From positions 1 to 64,000 of the forward strand of contig CAWJDY010000057.1 in assembly GCA_963841705.1 (NCBI GenBank): a stretch of DNA of 64,000 nt. Direction: 5' to 3'. The position numbers were made by a program, and so were the translations under genes. This stretch comes from VAZQ01 sp963841705 (GTDB lineage Bacteria; Pseudomonadota; Alphaproteobacteria; Rhizobiales; Xanthobacteraceae). Under the pieces are notes generated by a model that ran no database searches, was not told the DNA's origin, and worked only from the letters and a program-made list of their open reading frames with translations. Shown piece by piece: positions 25,489 to 34,124 of this stretch. Every line of letters starts with the position of its first letter. Position 1 is the stretch's first letter.

Positions 25489-26328
25489 TCAGGCGCGCTT
25501 CACCTTGTCGCGGCTGAACGGGCCGAAACCCGGACGGTAGGACCTGTCATCCAGGAACTGCTTCATGCCCTGGGTGCGGCTGTCCTCCTTGTCCACAAAG
25601 CGCAAGGCGTCGCTCTTGGCGTTCAAGTAGTCCGCGGCCTGGGGCTCGTTCATGAACCGCACCGCGCGCAGAGCTTCCTTGGTGTAGCGCAACACCGCGG
25701 GAGACTTTTCCATGAGCTTGTGCGCCAGCTTGATCGTCTCGGCTTTGAGCTCATTGCGCGGGAAAGAGAAGTTGATGAACCCCATCTCTTTTGCTTTCTT
25801 GCCGTCGAAGGCGTCTCCCGTGAGCGCGTAGTACATGCCGTCGCGGAAGTTGAGCATCTGCGCAACATTCCATGACACGATGCCGCCCGGCAGGATGCCC
25901 CAGTTCACTTCCGAAAGCCCGAACAGCGCATCGTCCGCAGCGACCGCAAGATCGCAGGCGCAGACCTGGGTGAAGCCACCGCCGAAACAGTAGCCGTTGA
26001 CCATGGCAATGGTCGGCTGCGGAAACGTCGAGAGCCGGTGCCAACGCCACTGATTGGATGCGTGTCGAGCCTTCGCGCGGGCGGCCGGGTCATCGTCGTT
26101 GGCGCGGAAATAGAGCTTGATGTCCTGGCCGGAGCAGAATGCATCGCCCGCGCCGGTCAGCACCAAGACCTGGGTTTCCGGATCGATCGCGAGCTCGGCG
26201 AGCGCATCATCCATTTCGATGTGCAGCTGCGGACTCATGGCGTTGCGCTTCTCCGGCCAATTCATGACCAGCCAGGTGATGCCGTCCGCCTTCTCGATCA
26301 GCACGGTTTCGTATTTCTTGGTCGGCAT
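25489..26328 (-). CDS. p-Hydroxycinnamoyl-CoA hydratase/lyase (crotonase superfamily)
   Basis: Members hydrate feruloyl-, caffeoyl- or coumaroyl-CoA and split off acetyl-CoA to leave an aromatic aldehyde such as vanillin. The 279-residue protein follows the family closely: MNWPEKRNAMSPQLHIEMDD, VLVLTGAGDAFCSGQDIKLY, oxyanion-hole region MVNGYCFGGGFTQVCACDLA, FGLSEVNWGILPGG (catalytic Glu) and the C-terminal TQGMKQFLDD. The start used has a strong AGGAGG 8 bases upstream; an in-frame start 18 codons earlier is rejected. The molybdenum hydroxylase transcribed divergently could oxidise the aldehyde product, which fits but is inference. No feruloyl-CoA synthetase is adjacent. Confidence 0.85.
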   Translation of the reverse strand: MPTKKYETVLIEKADGITWLVMNWPEKRNAMSPQLHIEMDDALAELAIDPETQVLVLTGAGDAFCSGQDIKLYFRANDDDPAARAKARHASNQWRWHRLSTFPQPTIAMVNGYCFGGGFTQVCACDLAVAADDALFGLSEVNWGILPGGIVSWNVAQMLNFRDGMYYALTGDAFDGKKAKEMGFINFSFPRNELKAETIKLAHKLMEKSPAVLRYTKEALRAVRFMNEPQAADYLNAKSDALRFVDKEDSRTQGMKQFLDDRSYRPGFGPFSRDKVKRA

Positions 26329-26589
26329 GTCGGTCCTCCTCGCACTCCCACAACTGCAAACGTCATGAGCCTGTTGCACCATTTGCGCAAGCGCGCCGGC
26401 GTGGCGAGCCTCGAAAGTTGCCCGCGCTTCGCAGGCGAGGCATTGCCTCGTCCTGCTTGGGCTACACTGGATCCACGGCGACGCAATGCGCCGCGCCTTC
26501 GTACCCCTCGCACGGTTGTGATTTTCTCGCTACAACCAGCGCGACGTAGCGTCTGCGAACCATCTGCACCGCAACTCGTTTGAATTCTC

Positions 26590-28737
26590 GTGAGCTCGCT
26601 CCCGATCGACCGCCGATTGCTTCTTGCGAGCGTCGCCGCGCTCGGTGGGACGCTCGCGCTTGGCTTCGAAATTCCCGGCGGGCTCCGGGCGGCAGAGGCG
26701 GAATCCGCCGGCGCAGAGGTCAATGCATGGATCCTCATCGCACCGGACGATTCCGTCACCATCCGCGTGGCCAAAGCGGAAATGGGGCAGGGCGTGTTGA
26801 CGGCCTTGCCCATGCTGGTGGCGGAAGAGCTCGAATGCGACTGGAGCAAAGTGAAGACCGAATACGTCGCGCCGCAAGATAACATTCGGCGCCAACGTGC
26901 GTGGGGGGACATGTCGACCGGCGGCAGCCGCTCCGTGCGCAGCTCCCAGCAGGTACTGCGCAAGGCCGGCGCTGCCGCGCGCGAGATGCTGCTCGCCGCC
27001 GCTGCGGCACGCTGGGGGGTGCCGCCCGCGGAGTGCCGTGCGCATAACAGCGTCATCACCCACCTGCCGAGCAGACGCACGCTCAGGTTCGGCGAGATCG
27101 CTGCCGCCGCGGCGCAGAGCCCCGTTCCCACCGAGGTGAAGCTGAAAGAGCCCAGCGAGTGGAGGTTGCTCGGTACTCCGCAGCGCCGGCTGGACGTCAC
27201 CGACAAGGTGCTAGGCCAGACCGTGTACGGCATCGACGTGCGCCTGGCCGACATGCTTTACGCCGCCGTGATCCAGGCCCCCGTTTTCGGCGCAAAGCTG
27301 AAGTCGGTCGACGACACGCGAACCAGGGGGATGAGCGGGCTGCGCAAGGTGGTCATGCTGGACGATGCGGTTGCGGTCATCGCCGAGGATTGGTGGCGGG
27401 CAAAGAAGGCGGTCGAAGCGCTCGAGCTGAGCTGGGACCTTGGCAAGAATGGCAGCGTCTCCACCGAGGACATCGCAACCTATCTGCGGCGCGGCCTTGC
27501 GGCGGAGGATGCCGGGGTAGGTCGCAGCGAAGGCGACTTCGCGGCGGCGTTTGCGCAGACCGATCGACGCATCGAGACGGATTATGAAGTGCCATTCCTG
27601 GCGCATGCCACCATGGAGCCGCAGAACACGACCGCGCACGTACGCGGCAATGAGGTCGAGGTGTGGGTGCCGACCCAGAACGGCGAAGCGGCGCTCTTCG
27701 CTGCCGCCCATGCCGCGGGAGTTCCGCGAGAGAACGTCATCGTTCACCGGACGATGCTGGGGGGCGGATTCGGACGCCGCAATTTGATCCAGGATTTTGT
27801 CTCCCTTGCCGTTCAGATCGCCAAGCACGTGCCGCAGCCGGTCAAGGTGGTGTGGACGCGCGAGGAGGACATGCGCCACGATTTTTATCGTCCGACGGCC
27901 ATGGCACGGATGCGGGCCGGCATCGGCGCTGCCGGCGAGCCGATCGCCTGGCACGTGCGGCTGGCGGGTCCATCGCTGCTTCCCATGCTGCTGCCGGGTC
28001 ATGTGGACAAGCAGTTCCAGGAAGGCTTCGTCGAGGACATGCCCTATGACGTTGCAAACTATCTGGCGGACTATGCGATGCGCCCGACGCCCGTCCCCGT
28101 GGGCTTCTGGCGCTGCGTGAATTACACCCAGAACTGCTTCTTCAGGGAATGTTTCATCGACGAGCTCGCGCATGCCGCAGGCGACGATCCCTATCAGTAT
28201 CGGCGCAAGCTCCTTGGCAGTCACCGCCTTGCCGGAAGGCTGCGCGCCGTGCTCGACGCGGTCGCAGATCGAGCGGACTGGGGGGCGCCGGCGCCGGACG
28301 GCTCGTACCGCGGCATCGCGCTCAACGAGGTGCAAGGCACCTGCACAGCGGCCGTGATCCAGGCCTCCGTCGGCGCGGACCTGCGGCTCCATCGCGTGGT
28401 CAGCGCGATCGATTGCGGCATGGTGGTCAATCCATTGACGGTCGAGCTGCAGGTTCAGAGCGCCACCGTGTTCGCGCTCACCGCTGCGCTCTACGGCGAG
28501 ATCACGATCAGGAATGGCGGCGTGGAGCAGTCGAATTTCCACGACTACGGGATGCTGCGTCTTGCGGACATGCCGAGCGTGGAGACCATCATCGTGGCGA
28601 GCGGTGAGCCCTGGAGCGGGGTTGGCGAGCCCCCTGTTGCGGTCGTCGCACCCGCGTTATGCAATGCGATTTTTGCCGCCACGGGCAAACGCATCCGCTC
28701 GTTGCCGATCAAGAAGCACGATCTGAGGAGCGGATAA
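26590..28737 (+). CDS. Molybdenum hydroxylase large subunit, IorB (isoquinoline 1-oxidoreductase beta) type
   Basis: The 715-residue protein belongs to the xanthine oxidase family, acting on aldehydes or N-heterocycles with a molybdopterin cytosine dinucleotide centre. Its N-terminus (IDRRLLLASVAALGGTLALG) is a Tat-type signal, as in membrane-side IorB enzymes. Cofactor segments include GDMSTGGSRSVR, LGGGFGRRN, and the terminal GVGEPPVAVVAPALCNAIFA with the catalytic Glu. A GTG start is used. The usual partner, a small [2Fe-2S] IorA subunit, is not adjacent; a dihaem cytochrome c gene follows after a 250-base gap and could be the electron acceptor. The substrate is unknown; aromatic aldehydes from the neighbouring hydratase/lyase are a candidate. 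Confidence 0.85.
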   Translation: MSSLPIDRRLLLASVAALGGTLALGFEIPGGLRAAEAESAGAEVNAWILIAPDDSVTIRVAKAEMGQGVLTALPMLVAEELECDWSKVKTEYVAPQDNIRRQRAWGDMSTGGSRSVRSSQQVLRKAGAAAREMLLAAAAARWGVPPAECRAHNSVITHLPSRRTLRFGEIAAAAAQSPVPTEVKLKEPSEWRLLGTPQRRLDVTDKVLGQTVYGIDVRLADMLYAAVIQAPVFGAKLKSVDDTRTRGMSGLRKVVMLDDAVAVIAEDWWRAKKAVEALELSWDLGKNGSVSTEDIATYLRRGLAAEDAGVGRSEGDFAAAFAQTDRRIETDYEVPFLAHATMEPQNTTAHVRGNEVEVWVPTQNGEAALFAAAHAAGVPRENVIVHRTMLGGGFGRRNLIQDFVSLAVQIAKHVPQPVKVVWTREEDMRHDFYRPTAMARMRAGIGAAGEPIAWHVRLAGPSLLPMLLPGHVDKQFQEGFVEDMPYDVANYLADYAMRPTPVPVGFWRCVNYTQNCFFRECFIDELAHAAGDDPYQYRRKLLGSHRLAGRLRAVLDAVADRADWGAPAPDGSYRGIALNEVQGTCTAAVIQASVGADLRLHRVVSAIDCGMVVNPLTVELQVQSATVFALTAALYGEITIRNGGVEQSNFHDYGMLRLADMPSVETIIVASGEPWSGVGEPPVAVVAPALCNAIFAATGKRIRSLPIKKHDLRSG

Positions 28738-28750
28738 CGATCGTAGGTCG

Positions 28751-28812
28751 TAGGGTGGGTTAGCCGCACAAGTCGGCTGGTGACAGCCGACTTGCGCAGC
28801 GTAACCTACCGC
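28751..28812. repeat. Palindrome family I with perfect ten-base hairpin
   Basis: Outer arms TAGGGTGGGTTAGCCGC and GCGTAACCTACC enclose AAGTCGGCTG-GTGA-CAGCCGACTT, a perfect ten-base stem. It starts 14 bases after the IorB stop codon and may work as a transcription brake or RNA stabiliser between the hydroxylase and cytochrome genes. Similar GGGTTAC/GTAACCC arms occur at 9.9 kb and 49.1 kb. Confidence 0.65.
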
Positions 28813-28984
28813 AATGCGGCGACACACCTGCGGGCTGACGGCGGCTTACGCCACGGAGCCGGCTCTGGCCCGCTCTGTTCACAACTTACCCGCCCTACGC
28901 AGCTGCGCAGCCCGGCGTAGGCGCGCCGTAAAGTAGCCGCCATTTTCGGCTCATCACAGCTGCACGGCACCAGGGGAGGCTGGC

Positions 28985-29839
28985 ATGCGCAAGCAGGGCG
29001 TCGCCGCATTGGTTTTGGCAGCGTGGTCGTTCGCGGGCTGGGGAGCGCAGGCACAGGAGTTGATCGAGCACGGACGCTATCTGGTCGAGGGCATCCTCAC
29101 GTGCGGCAACTGTCACTCGCCGCGCGGCCCCGGCGGCGTGGTCGACAGCGCGCGCCTTTATTCCGGCGGGCCGCAAACCTGGGACGAGCCGACCTTCACG
29201 GTGAAAGGGTCGAACATCACGCCCGATCTTGACACCGGGATCGGCCGCTGGAGCGCGGCGGACATGAAGCGTGTGATCCAGGAGGGTATCCGCCCAAACG
29301 GTTCGCGCATCGCGCCAATCATGCCAATACATTTCTACAAGGTCTTCACCACCGGCGATCTCGATGCGGCGGTGGCGTATCTGCGCTCAGTCCCGGCCGT
29401 GCACAATGCGGTGGCGCCGCCGATCTACAAGGCGGCGCTGCCGTCCGAAGTCGTTCCGGGCGCCGACAAGCCGCCGTCGCAAAGCGACCTGCGCGACCCC
29501 ATCGAACGCGGCCGATATCTCGCCACCATCGGCCACTGCATGGAATGCCATACGCCCGGCGCGATAGGGCATCACGACTTTGCCGGCAGTCTCGGCAAGG
29601 GCGGACAGAAATTCCTCGGCCCATGGGGGGAATCGGTTTCGCGCAACATCACATCGCACAAGGAGAAGGGGATCGGCGCCTGGAGCGATGCCGAGATCAA
29701 GCGCGCCAGCACTCAGGGCATTCGCCCTGACGGCAGCCGGCTCAAGCCGCCCATGGGCTTTGCCTGGTATGCGCGCATGAACGACGAGGATCTCAGCGCC
29801 GTCGTCGCCTACCTGCGCACCGTGCCCGCGAAGGAATAA
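28985..29839 (+). CDS. Dihaem cytochrome c
   Basis: The 284-residue exported protein has a signal peptide ending near GWGAQAQ and two c-type haem sites, CGNCH at about residue 40 and CMECH at about residue 184. Each is followed by a sixth-ligand region (GIRPNGSRIAPIMP and GIRPDGSRLKPPMG). The two halves look like an internal duplication. Such cytochromes act as periplasmic electron acceptors for IorB-type or quinoprotein dehydrogenases, and the gene follows the molybdenum hydroxylase. GGGGAGGCTGGC precedes the ATG. Confidence 0.92.
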   Translation: MRKQGVAALVLAAWSFAGWGAQAQELIEHGRYLVEGILTCGNCHSPRGPGGVVDSARLYSGGPQTWDEPTFTVKGSNITPDLDTGIGRWSAADMKRVIQEGIRPNGSRIAPIMPIHFYKVFTTGDLDAAVAYLRSVPAVHNAVAPPIYKAALPSEVVPGADKPPSQSDLRDPIERGRYLATIGHCMECHTPGAIGHHDFAGSLGKGGQKFLGPWGESVSRNITSHKEKGIGAWSDAEIKRASTQGIRPDGSRLKPPMGFAWYARMNDEDLSAVVAYLRTVPAKE

Positions 29840-29926
29840 CAAATCGAAATTTGTGTGATGCGCAGCACAGAAGCCGCAGGAGCGCTCCGCTAGGGTCGGC
29901 CTGCGACAACAGCAGTGGTGCGTGCG

Positions 29927-30151
29927 ATGAAGAGCAAGCCGAGACGCAATGGCGCCATGACCGCGCCGGCGCAGTTCCGCTGCCAGGCCAAGGTTTGCCT
30001 GGGCATGGCGGAGAAGGCCACGGAGTATTGGGTGGCTGCCTCGCTCACCGAGCTCGCGAAGGATTATCTCAATCGCGCCAATCGCGCCGAAATCGTGCGC
30101 GCCAGGCCTCTCGCCTATGCCAGCTCGACCTCGACACGGGTGTCATTGTAG
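29927..30151 (+). CDS. Possible small protein of unknown function
   Basis: A 74-codon frame begins MKSKPRRNGAMTAPAQ and contains FRCQAKVCLGMAEKATEYW, VAASLTELAKDYLNRANRAE. The pattern of paired helices with C-x4-C-like spacing and A/L-rich heptads recalls short helical proteins common in Hyphomicrobiales. Its last 37 bases overlap the 3' end of the convergent molybdopterin oxidoreductase gene. No good ribosome site is seen. I list it because the frame looks protein-like in a stretch otherwise empty. Confidence 0.35.
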   Translation: MKSKPRRNGAMTAPAQFRCQAKVCLGMAEKATEYWVAASLTELAKDYLNRANRAEIVRARPLAYASSTSTRVSL

Positions 30152-32154
30152 CAGGCGCCCTTCGCCAGATCGGCCTTGTCATCGGCTGACACCAGCGCGT
30201 TGATGGTGCTGCCGGTCTCGCTGGTTGCGAGCCACGCCCCCTTTTCCGAAGCCACGACCCCGCGCCTCACCGCATCGGTGATCCGCAGCGGCAGGAAGAC
30301 GGAGCCAAGATCGTTCCAGACCCGCACATATTTTGCGCCCTCGAGCCCGCGGGCACGCGCATCCTCGGGATGCATAAGGAGCGGCGAGGGTTTGCCGTTA
30401 TCAGCATCGGGTCCGAGCCAGGTCGAAGTGATCCGCTTGTCCGAGGCCGGTGAGACGAGGGCGAGAGGAAATCCGCAGACGCGGGGGCGGAAGCGAGGAA
30501 GCCGTGCGTCTCCTCCCCAGCGTTGCGCCAGCGCATCAGAAGCAAGCTCGATCTTCCCTGACGGGGTGGCCGGTGTGAGATTATCAAAAAGGGCAAGCGG
30601 CCGGCCGTCAGGCGCCTTCATCTGCAGGGCTGCGCTGGTCGAAATCTCGCTCGGCTTGACGCCCTGCATGTAGGGATGTGCGGCATCGACGGCGTCGTTC
30701 ATCAGCTCGCGATCGCTCGCCTTGAAGCAGGCGTCTTCGAAGCCGAAGCGCGCCGCCAGCCTCCGGAAGATCTCCGTATTGGGGAGCGATTCGCCCACCG
30801 GTGGGATCACCGGCTCGGCGCGCTGGAGCCAATGGTGGCCGTAGGAGGGATAAAGATCGTCGCATTCAAAGTGGGTCGCCGCCGGCAGAACCACATCGCA
30901 AAGCTGCATGCTCTCGGTCATGGCAACATCGATGCCGACGAGGAAGAGGTCCTCGCGCAGCAGTCCCTTGCGCATCCGGTTCTGGTCGGGATGCACGACG
31001 ATCGGGTTGTGGTTGTAGATGAAGATCGCGCGCAGCGGCGGATCGATGTCGTCCCGCTCGAGGTGACGTCCGATATCCAGAATGTTCAGCGTCCGCGTGG
31101 AAGGAGGGATGAGATCGGTGCGGGTCAGCTTGTCCGGGGTCTTGGGGAACGCGAATCGGGCGCACAGTACGACGCCGCTCGTCGCGCTGAGCTTGCCGAG
31201 GAGCGCCGGCAAGGCGACCGCGGCCCGAACCCCGCTGCCGCCGTTGCGGCTGCGTTCGAGCCCATTCCCCGGCGCGATCACGAGCGGGTCGGCTTCGGCC
31301 AGCCAGCGCGCAAAGGTACAAACGTCGACCGCCGCTATGCCGCAGGCTTCCGCCGCCTTCTCCGGCGGCCAGTCGCGGGCCAGCTGCATGAACTCGTCGT
31401 AGCCGCTCACATGCTCGGCGATGAACGCGGCGTTGTGGGCGCCGAGCCGCTCCAGCTCAAGGGCGAGCGCGAAGCCTAAAAGCACGTCGGTGCTGGGCCT
31501 GACCGCGAGATGCAGGTCCGCCTGCTCGGCGATCTTGCTGCGCAGAGGATCGACCACCACCAGCCGCCCGCCGCAGCGCTTGGAGGCGTGAACGTTGCGC
31601 ACAAGGTGGACATTAGTGACGGTGGCATTGTTGCCCCACACGACGTTGAGCTTGGCTTGCGCCGCCGCTTCCGGCCCGATGCCGGGAACAGAGCCGTAGG
31701 TTCCCAGCCAGGCTTCGTTGCGCACCGCCCCGCACATGGAGCCGCGAAACAGCTGGCTCGCCCCGAGCTTGTGGAAGAACCGCAGCGACATGCTGTCATA
31801 GGCGAGCATGCCGTGCGGGCCGGCATAGTTGAGCGGCATTACCGCTTGGCGCCCCCAGCGCTTGATGACGTCCATCACCCGCTGATGGACGATGTCGAGG
31901 GCGCCCTCCCAGCTGATGCGCGCGAACCGGTCCGATCCGCGCGGGCCGAGGCGCTGGAGCGGCGTGCGCAGGCGGCGCGATCCGTGCACGAACTCTCCGC
32001 TGTGATGCGCCACCTTGTTGCAGATCACGCCCTCGGTGTAGGGCAGCGCATCCGAGCCGCGCACCTTGACGATGCGGTCCGCGTCGACCGTGACCGTGAG
32101 GCTGCAGGTGTCGGGACAATCAAGAGTGCATACCCCCGCACGCTCAAAGCTCAT
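30115..32154 (-). CDS. Molybdopterin oxidoreductase, DMSO reductase family, with 4Fe-4S site
   Basis: The 679-residue protein opens with a cluster site C-x3-C-x3-C (GVCTLDCPDTCSLTV) and a fourth Cys in GVICNKVAHHSGE, then standard bis-MGD domains: SWEGALDIVHQRV, NYAGPHGML, LNVVWGNNATVTN, VVVDPLRSKIAEQADLHL, IFIYNHNPIVVHPDQN, CDVVLPAATHFE and a C-terminal beta-barrel (LLMHPEDARARGL). No Tat signal is seen, so it is probably cytoplasmic. The reaction cannot be assigned. A longer frame upstream is out of character; the second of two close ATGs is taken because AGGAG lies eight bases before it. It diverges from a zinc-ribbon metallo-hydrolase gene about 100 bases away. Confidence 0.85.
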   Translation of the reverse strand: MSFERAGVCTLDCPDTCSLTVTVDADRIVKVRGSDALPYTEGVICNKVAHHSGEFVHGSRRLRTPLQRLGPRGSDRFARISWEGALDIVHQRVMDVIKRWGRQAVMPLNYAGPHGMLAYDSMSLRFFHKLGASQLFRGSMCGAVRNEAWLGTYGSVPGIGPEAAAQAKLNVVWGNNATVTNVHLVRNVHASKRCGGRLVVVDPLRSKIAEQADLHLAVRPSTDVLLGFALALELERLGAHNAAFIAEHVSGYDEFMQLARDWPPEKAAEACGIAAVDVCTFARWLAEADPLVIAPGNGLERSRNGGSGVRAAVALPALLGKLSATSGVVLCARFAFPKTPDKLTRTDLIPPSTRTLNILDIGRHLERDDIDPPLRAIFIYNHNPIVVHPDQNRMRKGLLREDLFLVGIDVAMTESMQLCDVVLPAATHFECDDLYPSYGHHWLQRAEPVIPPVGESLPNTEIFRRLAARFGFEDACFKASDRELMNDAVDAAHPYMQGVKPSEISTSAALQMKAPDGRPLALFDNLTPATPSGKIELASDALAQRWGGDARLPRFRPRVCGFPLALVSPASDKRITSTWLGPDADNGKPSPLLMHPEDARARGLEGAKYVRVWNDLGSVFLPLRITDAVRRGVVASEKGAWLATSETGSTINALVSADDKADLAKGACYNDTRVEVELA

Positions 32155-32254
32155 GCGCATCGCTCCTCGAACAACCGTGGTAGTGTAGCACGGGAAGCAG
32201 GGGCAGGGGCAGGGTCGGCAAAGGCAGGCGTGCTCGTGCCTCCCGGAGGGAGCT

Positions 32255-33079
32255 ATGGAAGCGTTCATCTGCACCGCCTGCGGTACCCAGTATCCGCCGA
32301 GCGATGCGCCGCCCCAGCACTGCATGATCTGCGAAGAGGAGCGGCAATACATTCCCCCGCGCGGACAAACCTGGGTGACGTTGAAAGCGCTCGCCGCGGG
32401 GCATTTCAATTCCTATCGGCAGCACGAACCAGGAGTGATCGGGATCGGAACCCAGCCCGCCTTTGCCATCGGCCAGCGTGCGCTCCTGGTGTGCACTCCG
32501 AACGGAAACATCCTCTGGGACTGCATTGCCATGCTGGATGCTGCGACGATTGCCCTGATCAACGGGCTTGGCGGGCTCCAGGGCATCGGCATTTCGCATC
32601 CGCATTTCTACACGACCATGGTGGAATGGAGCCTCGCATTCGGCGCCGTGCCGATCCATCTGCATGCCGCCGACAAGCGCTGGATCATGCGTCCCGGTTC
32701 CTCGGTCAAGTTATGGGACGGCGACACCCTCGATGTGCTGCCCGATGTGACGCTGATCCGCTGCGGAGGTCATTTCCCTGGAGGCACCGTGCTGCATTGG
32801 GCCCGGGGTGCGGGCGGCCGCGGCGTGGTCTGCTCCTCGGATATTGCAACGGTGACGACCGACCGCAAATTTTTGAGCTTCATGCGCAGCTATCCCAATC
32901 TCATCCCGCTCTCGGCAAGACAGGTGGAGGAGATTGGCGCTGCGCTCGCGCCGTTTGCGTTCGATACGATCTACGGCCACTATTTCGACCGCCTGATCGC
33001 GACCGACGCAAAACGCATTCTTGACGTTTCGGTCAAGCGCTACGTCGCCGCCCTCAACGGCGCGTACGAGAACGAATGA
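32255..33079 (+). CDS. MBL-fold metallo-hydrolase with N-terminal zinc-ribbon/rubredoxin-like knuckles
   Basis: The 274-residue protein starts MEAFICTACGTQYPPSDAPP and continues QHCMIC, a C-x2-C ... C-x2-C metal site in the first 26 residues. The rest has an MBL-like layout but a reduced metal motif: ISHPHFYTTMVEW in place of HxHxDH, GGHFPGGTVLHW, a SSDIAT Asp and a late His in YGHYFDRL. It may be a hydrolase with a single metal or a non-canonical site. CGGAGGGAGCT precedes the ATG. Its divergent arrangement with the molybdopterin oxidoreductase suggests shared regulation. Confidence 0.8.
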   Translation: MEAFICTACGTQYPPSDAPPQHCMICEEERQYIPPRGQTWVTLKALAAGHFNSYRQHEPGVIGIGTQPAFAIGQRALLVCTPNGNILWDCIAMLDAATIALINGLGGLQGIGISHPHFYTTMVEWSLAFGAVPIHLHAADKRWIMRPGSSVKLWDGDTLDVLPDVTLIRCGGHFPGGTVLHWARGAGGRGVVCSSDIATVTTDRKFLSFMRSYPNLIPLSARQVEEIGAALAPFAFDTIYGHYFDRLIATDAKRILDVSVKRYVAALNGAYENE

Positions 33080-33082
33080 ATA

Positions 33083-33973
33083 TCACACCTGGGTGCGGTG
33101 GAACTCGGGGGTGGGCGGCGGGCCCCAGATGCTGGTGTGGCCCGGGGTCCAGCGCTTCGGCCGCTGCGGCGTGTCGTGGTGCCATGGCCGCGGCTCGAAA
33201 TAGCCAAGCTCCTCGTCCTTCATCTGATCGAGCTCGCAGTAGAATTCGACCACGTGCTCGTCCGGGTTGCGATGGTAGGTGGCGACGTTGTGCCCGGGAC
33301 CATGCCGCAGCGGTCCCCATATGATGGGCACTTTCTTCTGCCCCATCAGCTCGCAGGAATTCTGCAGATGGATGAAGTCTTTCAGCTCGAACGCGATGTG
33401 GTGCAGCTGCGCGTTCGGTCCGGTAAAGAAATTCACAGTGTGATGGTCGGGATTGCAACGCATGAAACAGAAGAAATCGCCGATCCAGTCGGACACGCGA
33501 AAGCCGAGAACCTTCTCGTAGAAAACGACAGTGCGCTGGATATCCGGAGTGAAGAAGGCGACATGACCGAGCTTGAGCGGGCCGATGCCGGCGACCTGCT
33601 CATGCTTGCACAGATAGCTCCAGTCCTTGAACAACTCGATGGTCGTGCCCTTGTCGTCGGCAAACGAGATCACCTGCCCCACGCCGGGAGTGGAATCGTT
33701 GCGCAGCTCGCTGCGGATCCCGTCATTTGCCAGCTCCTTGGCGATATCGCCGAAGTCGGAACTGGGCGCAACTTCGAACGCCAGCTTGACGCAGTGCGCC
33801 CGATCCGACTTGTTGAGCGCGATCGCGAGCTGGCCGATCTTGCTGGCGAGGAAGGCGCGATCCTTCTCGCGCTCGGCCAGGACCAGGCCCATGAACTTCT
33901 CGTAGTAGGCTATCGCCTTGTCGAGATCGGGGGTCTCGAAGGTGGCGTGTCCGATGCGTCTTGCCTTGATCAT
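33083..33973 (-). CDS. Extradiol ring-cleavage dioxygenase, VOC superfamily type I
   Basis: The 296-residue protein has two VOC modules. The first begins RIGHATFETPDLDKAIAYYE and the second LKLGHVAFFTPDIQRTVVFY. The second shows a likely Fe(II) triad: His of GHVAFF, His of LHHIAFELKD and Glu of EHVVEFYCE. The tail (PWHHDTPQRPKRW) is typical of catechol 2,3-dioxygenase-like proteins. AGGAGCACGCC precedes the ATG. It is divergent from a FAH-family hydrolase, with about 150 bases between starts; meta-cleavage products are commonly processed by such hydrolases, so the pair may act in one aromatic pathway. The natural catechol is unknown. Confidence 0.85.
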   Translation of the reverse strand: MIKARRIGHATFETPDLDKAIAYYEKFMGLVLAEREKDRAFLASKIGQLAIALNKSDRAHCVKLAFEVAPSSDFGDIAKELANDGIRSELRNDSTPGVGQVISFADDKGTTIELFKDWSYLCKHEQVAGIGPLKLGHVAFFTPDIQRTVVFYEKVLGFRVSDWIGDFFCFMRCNPDHHTVNFFTGPNAQLHHIAFELKDFIHLQNSCELMGQKKVPIIWGPLRHGPGHNVATYHRNPDEHVVEFYCELDQMKDEELGYFEPRPWHHDTPQRPKRWTPGHTSIWGPPPTPEFHRTQV

Positions 33974-34124
33974 GGCGTGCTCCTGCTGCTGCCGGCGCAG
34001 ATCTCCGGTTTCAATATAGCTCATCCCAGCAAAGCTGAAACGAGATCGCAGCTCTCGACAAATCGCCGGGGTTGCGCGAAAGGTCCCGCAGTGCGGGATT
34101 GCGCAGGAGAGGGAGCTCAAAGCG

